From the NCBI RefSeq assembly GCF_014252395.1, contig NZ_CP059219.1, forward strand, positions 44,779 to 108,778: a stretch of DNA of 64,000 bases. Reading direction: 5' to 3'. The notes under the pieces were generated by a model, which saw only the letters and a program-made list of their open reading frames with translations, did no database searches and was not told where the DNA came from. Made by a program: the position numbers and the translations under genes. Positions 1 to 7,385 of this stretch are shown one piece after another. This DNA comes from Blattabacterium cuenoti (GTDB lineage Bacteria; Bacteroidota; Bacteroidia; Flavobacteriales; Blattabacteriaceae). How positions within the stretch are numbered: position 1 is the stretch's first letter; every line of letters starts with the position of its first letter.

Positions 1-2
1 AA

Positions 3-116
3 GAATCTGAAGAAAAAGCTTCTGAAGAATCTGAAGAAAAAGCTTCTGAAGAATCTGAAGAAAAAGCTTCTGAAGAATCTGAAGAAAAAGATTCTGAATC
101 TGAATCTGAAAAATAA
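3..116 (+). CDS. C-terminal tail of a gene cut by the window start (Ser/Glu/Lys repeat tail)
   Basis: An open frame enters from the left edge and ends at the TAA at 114-116, followed at once by a second TAA. All visible residues belong to a low-complexity acidic tail built on an eight-residue unit, SEESEEKA, about three and a half copies, then a DSESESEK end. The body of the protein lies outside the window, so its identity cannot be read. Bacteroidota ribosomal proteins such as S16 often carry comparable acidic C-terminal extensions, but that is only a guess. The 24-base DNA repeat behind the unit is nearly perfect, which suggests recent expansion by slippage. Confidence 0.55.
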   Translation, partial: ESEEKASEESEEKASEESEEKASEESEEKDSESESEK

Positions 117-366
117 TAAAAATTTCTTTCATCTTACGTTTATTTATGATAGGAACAGGATTGAAAGAATTCAAAAAAGCTTCTGAAGAATCTGAAGAAA
201 AAGCTTCTGAAGAATCTGAAGAAAAAGATTCTGAATCTGAATCTGAAAAATAATAAAAATTTCTTTCATCTTACGTTTATTTATGATAGTAATAGGATTG
301 AAAGAATTCAAAAAAGATTCTGAAAAATCTGAAAAAAAAGATTCTGAATCTGAATCTGAAAAATAA
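117..366 (+). repeat. Tandem duplication of the upstream gene's tail and 3' flank (137-bp and 113-bp units)
   Basis: Two direct repeat units follow the first stop codon: 117-253 (137 bp) and 254-366 (113 bp). Each starts with the same 3' flank (taaaaatttctttcatctta), passes a short ATG frame and ends with the same Ser/Glu tail and TAATAA. The length difference is exactly 24 bp, one SEESEEKA-coding unit. A third partial copy of the flank continues after 366. Because the tail stays in frame, each unit contains a small ATG frame ending in the shared stop: 146-253 (35 codons) and 283-366 (27 codons), both beginning with Met-Ile and sharing GLKEFKK. They look like by-products of duplication; translation is not shown. 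Confidence 0.8.
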
Positions 367-384
367 TAAAAATTTCTTTCATCT

Positions 385-392
385 TACGTTTG
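385..392 (+). promoter_or_regulatory. Candidate -7 element of a Bacteroidota promoter for mltD
   Basis: TACGTTTG fits the Bacteroidota -7 consensus TAnnTTTG and lies 39 bases before the mltD ATG. I see no good TTTG -33 partner at the usual spacing. In the two upstream repeat units the same position reads TACGTTTA, so only the last copy keeps the full match. Confidence 0.25.
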
Positions 393-431
393 TTTATTAG
401 TACTTTTTTTATACAATTTTAAAAACTAATA

Positions 432-1565
432 ATGGTAACGATAACGACAAGAAATATTGTTTTTTTTATGATCATATTAAAAAGCTTGATTATTCAATCT
501 TTATCTAAACCATTCATCGAACACAAAAATGTAATAAACTTTCATAAAAATATTAATCATCAAAAATTATATAATAATATTAATCATCAAAAATTATATA
601 ATAATATTAATAATATACATGTAGAAAAATTATGGATAAGAATGTTGGAAAATAAAAAAAAAATTAGGAAAAGATCTTTTTCTAAAAAAAGAAATCATAT
701 TGTTTATACTAATATAGATTTTAAAGATTTAAAATTTAGATTAAATATTCTAAATCAAAAATCACAAATTAAAATACTAAACTATAATAGTTTAGTGCAT
801 GCTTCTATAGAAAGTTATCTTCGTATGAGCAATTATATAGAAAAAATTATTTCATTATCATATTTTTATTTTCCTATGTTTGAAGAAAAACTTAAAAAAT
901 TTCATTTACCAAAAGAATTAAAATATTTAGCTATTATAGAATCTAATTTAAATCCATTTGCTACTTCTAAAGTAGGAGCTCAAGGTATTTGGCAATTTAT
1001 GCCTGAAACAGGAAAAATATATGATTTAAATATTATTCATAATGTATATGATGATAGAAATGATCCTGTAAAATCTACAGAAGCGGCTTGTCGTTATTTA
1101 AAATTTTTATATAAAAAAATTGGTAATTGGGAATTAGTTTTAGCTGCTTATAATGCAGGACCAGGGACTGTAGATAAAATATTGCAACGTTATCAAAATA
1201 ATAAAAAAGATTTTTGGAGTTTATTGGAGTTTTTTCCTAAAGAAACACAAAATTATATTCCGAAATTTATTGCTATAAATTATGTAATGAATTATTATAA
1301 AGAACATAATATAGCATCTATATATCATAAATATAAATATAAATATAAAGATACAGTATTAATTCCTATAAAAGAAAAGATTTCTTTAAAGATTTTATCT
1401 TTTTATATAAATATACCTTATAAAGATTTAATATTTTTAAACCCACAATATCTTGTAGATTATATACCATTTGATAATGGAAAATTTTTTATACGATTAC
1501 CAAAAAATAAAATTATTCTTTTAAAAAAGAAAAATATTTTCTTATTAAGAAAAAAAGAATCATAG
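432..1565 (+). CDS. mltD: Membrane-bound lytic transglycosylase, MltD-like (SLT domain)
   Basis: Cleaves the glycan strands of peptidoglycan to anhydro-muropeptides in the periplasm. A hydrophobic stretch near residues 9-24 looks like a signal or anchor. The SLT domain spans about residues 155-285: catalytic Glu170 in IIESNLNP, then GAQGIWQFMP and AYNAGPG (residues 239-245). The C-terminal 70 residues resemble the region before LysM repeats in longer MltD proteins, but no clear LysM repeat is visible, so the protein is short for MltD at 377 residues. The N-terminal linker holds an in-frame 27-base tandem repeat (NINHQKLYN). An alternative start at Met13 (468) would give a cleaner signal sequence. 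Confidence 0.85.
   Translation: MVTITTRNIVFFMIILKSLIIQSLSKPFIEHKNVINFHKNINHQKLYNNINHQKLYNNINNIHVEKLWIRMLENKKKIRKRSFSKKRNHIVYTNIDFKDLKFRLNILNQKSQIKILNYNSLVHASIESYLRMSNYIEKIISLSYFYFPMFEEKLKKFHLPKELKYLAIIESNLNPFATSKVGAQGIWQFMPETGKIYDLNIIHNVYDDRNDPVKSTEAACRYLKFLYKKIGNWELVLAAYNAGPGTVDKILQRYQNNKKDFWSLLEFFPKETQNYIPKFIAINYVMNYYKEHNIASIYHKYKYKYKDTVLIPIKEKISLKILSFYINIPYKDLIFLNPQYLVDYIPFDNGKFFIRLPKNKIILLKKKNIFLLRKKES
552..605 (+). repeat. 27-bp direct repeat inside mltD
   Basis: Two identical 27-bp copies, 552-578 and 579-605, followed by a partial third, duplicate nine codons in the linker between the signal region and the SLT domain. The repeat keeps the reading frame and probably only lengthens the linker. 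Confidence 0.85.
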
Positions 1566-1596
1566 TATTATTACTTAATAATTTATTTTCAATATT

Positions 1597-2592
1597 ATGA
1601 ACGAAAAAATTGAACAAAAGAGAAAATCCTTAAAACTTGTCTTAGAGAAAATGGATAAGATATATGGAAAAGGAACAGTTATGCGTATGGGCGATTCTAA
1701 TATCGAAAATTTAGAAATTATTTCTTCTGGATCGTTAAGTTTAGATATAGCTTTAGGTATAAAAGGATTTCCAAAAGGAAGAATTATTGAAATATTTGGT
1801 CCAGAATCTTCTGGAAAAACTACTTTAGCTTTACATGCGATTACTCAATCGCAAAAATTAGGAGGATTTGCAAGTTTTATAGATGCAGAACATGCTTTTG
1901 ATTGTTTTTATGCTAAAAAAATAGGTGTTAATATAAAAGAATTAATAATATCTCAGCCAGATAATGGAGAACAAGCTCTTGAAATAGTTGATAATTTAAT
2001 TAGATCAGGAGTTATTGATCTAATAGTGGTAGATTCTGTTGCAGCTTTAACACCTAAAAGTGAAATAGAAGGAGAAATGGGTGATTCTAAAATAGGATTA
2101 CAAGCAAGGCTAATGTCTCAAGCTCTAAGAAAATTGACATCTAGTATAGGAAAATCTAGAAGTATATTAATATTTATTAATCAATTAAGAGAAAAAATTG
2201 GAGTTTATGGAAATCCAGAAGTAACAACAGGAGGACATGCTTTAAAATTTTATTCATCAATAAGATTAGATATACGAAAAGGAAATCAAATTAAAAATGG
2301 AGATAAAATATTAGGAAATAAAACAAAAGTAAAAGTAGTAAAAAATAAACTTTCTCCACCTTTTAAAATAGCTGAATTTGATATTATATATGGAGAAGGT
2401 ATTTCAAAAATAGGAGAAATTTTAGATATAGGAGTTGATTTAGGAATCATTAAAAAAAATGGTTCTTGGTTTAGTTATAAAGATTTAAAGTTAGGTCAAG
2501 GAAGAGATTCTGTAAAAGAATTTTTAAAAGAAAAAAAAAATATTATAAGCGAAATAAAAAAAAATATAATAAATCAATATATACAAAAGTAG
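1597..2592 (+). CDS. recA: Recombinase RecA
   Basis: ATP-dependent strand-exchange protein for homologous recombination and repair. Walker A is GPESSGKTT at residues 68-76, Walker B is the [10 protein letters not shown] segment, and the L2 region with INQLREKIG and a normal C-terminal part ([12 protein letters not shown]) are present. At 331 residues it is a little shorter than E. coli RecA, mainly through loss of the acidic C-terminal tail. The start is supported by the conserved opening helix ([20 protein letters not shown]). It sits 31 bp after mltD and 13 bp before the MBL-fold gene, probably in one transcript. Confidence 0.97.
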   Translation: MNEKIEQKRKSLKLVLEKMDKIYGKGTVMRMGDSNIENLEIISSGSLSLDIALGIKGFPKGRIIEIFGPESSGKTTLALHAITQSQKLGGFASFIDAEHAFDCFYAKKIGVNIKELIISQPDNGEQALEIVDNLIRSGVIDLIVVDSVAALTPKSEIEGEMGDSKIGLQARLMSQALRKLTSSIGKSRSILIFINQLREKIGVYGNPEVTTGGHALKFYSSIRLDIRKGNQIKNGDKILGNKTKVKVVKNKLSPPFKIAEFDIIYGEGISKIGEILDIGVDLGIIKKNGSWFSYKDLKLGQGRDSVKEFLKEKKNIISEIKKNIINQYIQK

Positions 2593-2605
2593 TTACAATA
2601 AAAAT

Positions 2606-3367
2606 ATGAAAATTACTTTTTTAGGAACTGGAACTTCTCAGGGTATTCCCATTATTGGATCTAAACATCCAGTATGTTTATCTAGAAATCCAAAAGATAA
2701 AAGATTGAGAAGTTCAATTTTAATTGAAAAAAATAAAAAAAATTTTTTAATTGATTGTGGACCAGATTTTCGATATCAAATGTTACGAGTAAATCATGAA
2801 AAATTAGATGCTATTTTTATTACACATGAACATTATGATCACACAGGAGGATTAGATGATGTAAGACCTATTATTTATAATAATAAAAAAACTATACCTA
2901 TTTATGGATTACGTAGAGTATTAGAAAGTTTAAAAAAAAGATTTTTTTATATTTTTTCAAATAAAAAATCAGATATTTATAAAATATCTGTACATGAATT
3001 AGATTTTTATGAAAATTTTTTCTTTGTAGAATATTTTAAAGTAATTCCTTTATCTATATGGCATGGATCTCTACCTATTTTAGGATTTAGGATAGAAAAT
3101 TTTGCATATATAACAGATGCAAGTAGTATTCCAATTAAAACAATTAAACAATTAAAAGGATTAGATATTTTAGTTTTAAATGTATTAAGAAAAATACCAA
3201 AACATCCATCTCATTTTACACTTTCTGAAGCTTTAAATACTATACAGATAATTTGTCCTAAAAAAACCTATTTAACACACATTAGTCATATGTTTGGATT
3301 TCATGAAGAAATACAAAAAGAATTACCTAAAAATGTATATATAGCTTATGATGGATTAATTATATAA
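2606..3367 (+). CDS. MBL-fold metallohydrolase, PhnP-like
   Basis: A 253-residue metallo-beta-lactamase-fold protein. The metal motif THEHYDHTGG has His74, His76, Asp78 and His79; a later TDASS and the LTHISH segment near the C-terminus supply other ligands. The opening GTGTSQGIP and the overall length match the PhnP/COG1235 group of phosphodiesterase-like hydrolases common in Bacteroidota. The natural substrate of this subgroup is not established; a nucleotide or RNA phosphodiester is plausible. It follows recA by 13 bp. Confidence 0.8.
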   Translation: MKITFLGTGTSQGIPIIGSKHPVCLSRNPKDKRLRSSILIEKNKKNFLIDCGPDFRYQMLRVNHEKLDAIFITHEHYDHTGGLDDVRPIIYNNKKTIPIYGLRRVLESLKKRFFYIFSNKKSDIYKISVHELDFYENFFFVEYFKVIPLSIWHGSLPILGFRIENFAYITDASSIPIKTIKQLKGLDILVLNVLRKIPKHPSHFTLSEALNTIQIICPKKTYLTHISHMFGFHEEIQKELPKNVYIAYDGLII

Positions 3368-3440
3368 ATAAAATGTTTTCTAAAATTAAAATAATAAATA
3401 TTGTTTAGATTTATTTTTTTATGTAAGAATTTATTATAAA

Positions 3441-6400
3441 ATGTTAAAAAAAATTCTTTTTTCAACAAGAATAACTTCTTTTTTATTTTTATTGATAGCC
3501 TTGTCAATGGGCATAGCTACTTTTATAGAGCAAAAATATTCCACAGATATAGCAAAATTATTTATTTATGAATCAACTTGGTTTGAAATAATCATGTTAT
3601 TATTTATAATAAATTTATTAGGAAATATATTTAAATATAAATTATGGAATAAAATACCTTTATTTATTTTTCATTTTTCTTTTGTATTAATTTTTATTGG
3701 AGGTATTTTATCTAGATATTATAGTTTTGAAGGAATGATATCATTAAGAGAAGGAGAAACTAATAGAAAAATTATTTCTAAAAAAAATTATATAAAATTA
3801 AAAATAGTTAAAGGTAATTATACTAAATTTTATCATAAACCCTATATTTTATCTTCTTTTCATAATTCTTTTCAAGGAAAATTTTCTTTTAATGATAGTC
3901 CTATAATAATAAAAGTTATAAACTATATTCCATGTGCAAAAATCATTTTTTCAAATAAAAAATCAAAAGATAAAATTATAAAAATAATTTCAACAAATAA
4001 AAAAGGTAGAATAGATAATTTTATTAAAAATGGAGAAGTTTTAAAAATAAATAAAGTTTTTTTTTCCTTCAATAAGGAAATACCTTATGGAATAAAAATA
4101 TTTGAAAAAAAAAATAAGTTATATATAAAATCTTCTTTTTCTGGAAGAACAATAAATATGATAAATGGAAAAACTACTTTTTTTTTAAAAAATTCTTATA
4201 ATGTTTTAAAAATAAAACAATTATATCAAATACAAATAGATCACAATAATTTGATACAATGGGTAATACCACATGGTATTGTTAAAAAACAATTAAAATA
4301 TATTAAATCTTGCGAAGAAGAAAAAAATAAAGATACTTTATTAAGTGCTATTACAGTAAAAATATTATTTCATAATAAATATAAAGTATTTACTTTTTTA
4401 GGAGGTAAAAATAGTACTGAAATGAGTCCTCCTATATTATTAAATAATCACAAAATATCTATTGGATATGGATCTATATTTTTGGATATTCCCTTTTTTT
4501 TACGATTAAATAAATTTAAAGTAGAAAATTATCCAGGTTCTGACTTCCCATCTTTTTTTATGAGTAATGTTACAATAATAGATAAAAAAAATAAAAAAAA
4601 TTATCATATTTATATGAATAATGTTTTGGATTATAAAGGATATAGATTTTTTCAATCCGGATATGATCCGGATGGTAAAGGATCACATTTTTCTGTAAAT
4701 AATGATTATTTAGGAACTTATTTTTCTTATATAGGATATATTTTTATGAGTATTGGAATGTTTTTTACTTTGTTTTGGAAAGGAACAAGATTTAGTTTTC
4801 TTAAAAAAAGATTAAAATATATTACTTCTAAAAATTATTTAATATTATTTATTTTTCTATTTTTTTCTATAGAAAAAAATTATGCTTTTTCAACTAAAAC
4901 ACAAGAATTTAAAAAAATATCTTTAGAAAATATTTCTGATGTTATTCATATTCCTAAAAAACATGGAGAAAATTTTGGACGTTTATTAGTACAAGATTAT
5001 AAAGGTAGAATAAAACCTATTAACACTGTAGCTATTGACCTACTTAGAAAAATATATAAAAAAAAATATATAGGAGATATAGATGCTAATCAATGGTTTA
5101 TATCTATGCATCAAGATAATATATTTTGGACAAAAGTTCCTTTTATTAAAGTAGATAAAAAAGGAGGATTTAATTTTTTAAAAAAAATAAAAGCTAATAA
5201 AGAATATTATGTTTCTGTGATGGATCTATATGTTATAGATTCAAAAACATCAAAATTAAAATTTCTTTTTCAAGAAGATTATGAAAACGCTTTTTCAAAA
5301 AGTCCAGTACAAAGAAATGAATATGATAAAGCAGTACTTAGTTTAAGTGAGCGTTTAGGTATTATTCATGGTATTTTTATGGGTAAATATATTCGTATTT
5401 TTCCTATACCAAATGATAGTAATCATACTTGGTCTAGTTGGATAATATCAGATTCTAATAAGTTAAACCCTTCAGGATTTTATATGTTTAGTAATTATTT
5501 GAAATCTTTATTTCATGCTCAAAATGAAAAAAACTGGAATATTGCAGATAACAAAATAGAAAAAATACGATCATATCAATTTAAATATGCTAATAAATCT
5601 ATTTTACCTTCAGAAAATAAAATATCTATAGAAATTATTTATAATAAACTTGATATATTTTATTTATTATCTTTTTTGTACATATTTTTTGGTATTATTA
5701 TTATTTTTAATTCTTTTTTTAAAATTTTTTTTCAAAAAAAATATATACATTTTTTTTCTATAATATTTTTTTCAATTCTATTTATTTTATTTTTTATAGA
5801 ATTTATTGGATTAATTTTAAGGTGGTATATATCTGGACATGCTCCATGGACTAATGGATATGAATCCGCTATTTTTATTAGTTGGATTTTAATTGGTATA
5901 GGTTTTTTATTTTATAAAAATCAATTTGTTTTAGGTATTACAGCTATAGCTTCTTCTATTTTATTAATGATAGCACATTATGGAAACATAATGGATCCAG
6001 AAATTACTAATTTAGTTCCAGTATTAAAATCTCATTGGTTAATTATACATGTAGCTACAATAACAACTAGTTATGGTTTTTTTTTAACAGGATCATTTTT
6101 AGGATTTTTAGTATTTATTTTGTATATTTTAAATAAATATGTCTATAATAAAAAAATTAAAATACATATTAATAGATTAACTATTATTAATGAAATGTGT
6201 CTTATTATAGGTATATTTTTATTAACTATAGGAACTTTTTTAGGTTCTGTTTGGGCAAATAATAGTTGGGGTCGTTATTGGAGTTGGGATCCAAAAGAAA
6301 CTTGGGCACTTATTAGTATAATGATTTATGCTTTTGTTTTACATATGAGATTCATTCCATATATGAATAATGTATTTTTTTTTAATTTATCCAGTATATT

Positions 6401-6584
6401 ATCAATAATGTCAATTATTATGACTTATTTTGGTGTAAATTATTATTTATCTGGATTACATTCTTATGCTAAAGGAGATCCTATTTCTATACCTTATTGG
6501 ATATATTATAGTTTATCAATTTTATTAATTATTACGATTTTAGCTTTTTTTTCTTCAAAAAGTACTTCGGTATATAAACAATAA
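3441..6584 (+). CDS. ccsBA: Fused cytochrome c maturation protein (ResB/CcsB + CcsA), System II
   Basis: A single 1047-residue membrane protein joining the two halves of cytochrome c synthetase. The N-terminal half has membrane helices near residues 10-90 and a ResB-type extracytoplasmic domain ending near a helix at about 430-450. The C-terminal half carries the CcsA domain with the tryptophan-rich WWD haem-handling motif at residues 938-955 (WANNSWGRYWSWDPKETW) and flanking helices. The protein exports haem and attaches it to CxxCH motifs outside the membrane. Clients visible in this window are ActA (six CxxCH) and ActE (one). The fused form is known in Bacteroidota and epsilonproteobacteria. 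Confidence 0.92.
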   Translation: MLKKILFSTRITSFLFLLIALSMGIATFIEQKYSTDIAKLFIYESTWFEIIMLLFIINLLGNIFKYKLWNKIPLFIFHFSFVLIFIGGILSRYYSFEGMISLREGETNRKIISKKNYIKLKIVKGNYTKFYHKPYILSSFHNSFQGKFSFNDSPIIIKVINYIPCAKIIFSNKKSKDKIIKIISTNKKGRIDNFIKNGEVLKINKVFFSFNKEIPYGIKIFEKKNKLYIKSSFSGRTINMINGKTTFFLKNSYNVLKIKQLYQIQIDHNNLIQWVIPHGIVKKQLKYIKSCEEEKNKDTLLSAITVKILFHNKYKVFTFLGGKNSTEMSPPILLNNHKISIGYGSIFLDIPFFLRLNKFKVENYPGSDFPSFFMSNVTIIDKKNKKNYHIYMNNVLDYKGYRFFQSGYDPDGKGSHFSVNNDYLGTYFSYIGYIFMSIGMFFTLFWKGTRFSFLKKRLKYITSKNYLILFIFLFFSIEKNYAFSTKTQEFKKISLENISDVIHIPKKHGENFGRLLVQDYKGRIKPINTVAIDLLRKIYKKKYIGDIDANQWFISMHQDNIFWTKVPFIKVDKKGGFNFLKKIKANKEYYVSVMDLYVIDSKTSKLKFLFQEDYENAFSKSPVQRNEYDKAVLSLSERLGIIHGIFMGKYIRIFPIPNDSNHTWSSWIISDSNKLNPSGFYMFSNYLKSLFHAQNEKNWNIADNKIEKIRSYQFKYANKSILPSENKISIEIIYNKLDIFYLLSFLYIFFGIIIIFNSFFKIFFQKKYIHFFSIIFFSILFILFFIEFIGLILRWYISGHAPWTNGYESAIFISWILIGIGFLFYKNQFVLGITAIASSILLMIAHYGNIMDPEITNLVPVLKSHWLIIHVATITTSYGFFLTGSFLGFLVFILYILNKYVYNKKIKIHINRLTIINEMCLIIGIFLLTIGTFLGSVWANNSWGRYWSWDPKETWALISIMIYAFVLHMRFIPYMNNVFFFNLSSILSIMSIIMTYFGVNYYLSGLHSYAKGDPISIPYWIYYSLSILLIITILAFFSSKSTSVYKQ

Positions 6585-6587
6585 GAA

Positions 6588-7385
6588 GTGAATTTTTATT
6601 CATCTTTTTTCAAAAGAAAAACAAAAAATAATTTTAAAAAAAAAGAAAGCACTTTATTTAGAGATGCATTTGGTAATTTACATTTTATAAAACGTTTTTT
6701 AATCTTCACTTTTGGTTGTATTTCTTATAACCGTTATAATGGATTTAATCAATTACAATTAAAAGGGACAGAATATATTAAAAATTTACCTGATAAAAAA
6801 GTTCTTTTTGTATCTAATCATCAAACTTATTTTGCAGATGTTTTTGCCATGTATCATGTATTTTGTAGTGTAAAAAATGGATTTATAAATACTATTAAAA
6901 ATCCAATTTATCTTCTAAATCCTAAAGTAAATTTATATTATGTAGCTGCTAAAGAGACAATGAATCAATCTATTTTAACAAAATTATTTACTTATTCTGG
7001 TGCTATTACAGTAAAAAGAACATGGAAAAAAATGAATAAAAAAGTAGATATATCTGAAATTACTCGTATGGGTAAAGCTATTAATGATGGATGGTTAATT
7101 ACTTTTCCGCAAGGAACTACACAAGCTTTTGCTCCTGGACGAAGAGGTATTGTTCACGTTATAAAAAAGTACAATCCTATTGTAGTACCTATTGTAATAA
7201 AAGGATTTAAAAAAGCTTATGATAAAGAAGGAATTAAAATTAAAAAAAAAGGAGTATTAAAAAAAATGGAATTCAAAAAACCTATTCAATTAAATTTAGA
7301 AAAAGATACGACTAATGATATTATGGAAAAAATTATGGATTCTATAGAACAATCTCCAAAATATTATAAAAAAAATTTTTTATGA
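6588..7385 (+). CDS. PlsC-type lysophospholipid acyltransferase
   Basis: Probable 1-acyl-glycerol-3-phosphate acyltransferase, transferring a fatty acyl chain to a lysophospholipid at the inner membrane. The HX4D motif is seen in SNHQTYFAD, and the second motif reads FPQGTTQAF, with Gln where classical PlsC has Glu (FPEGT). I recall FPQGT in flavobacterial relatives, so this may be family-typical rather than a lesion. It starts with GTG three bases after the ResB-CcsA stop and its stop overlaps the alaS ATG by four bases, so it is translated with both neighbours. Which acyltransferase step it performs is not certain. Confidence 0.75.
   Translation: MNFYSSFFKRKTKNNFKKKESTLFRDAFGNLHFIKRFLIFTFGCISYNRYNGFNQLQLKGTEYIKNLPDKKVLFVSNHQTYFADVFAMYHVFCSVKNGFINTIKNPIYLLNPKVNLYYVAAKETMNQSILTKLFTYSGAITVKRTWKKMNKKVDISEITRMGKAINDGWLITFPQGTTQAFAPGRRGIVHVIKKYNPIVVPIVIKGFKKAYDKEGIKIKKKGVLKKMEFKKPIQLNLEKDTTNDIMEKIMDSIEQSPKYYKKNFL

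Noticed and set aside
1-366. The repeats as a CRISPR array
   Set aside because: Repeat units are coding, directly adjacent and of 24 or 113-137 bp, without unique spacers or cas genes.
7100-7130. FPQGT in place of FPEGT in the PlsC-type acyltransferase as a sign of inactivation
   Set aside because: I recall the same Gln in flavobacterial relatives and the rest of the protein is intact, so it is probably a family trait.
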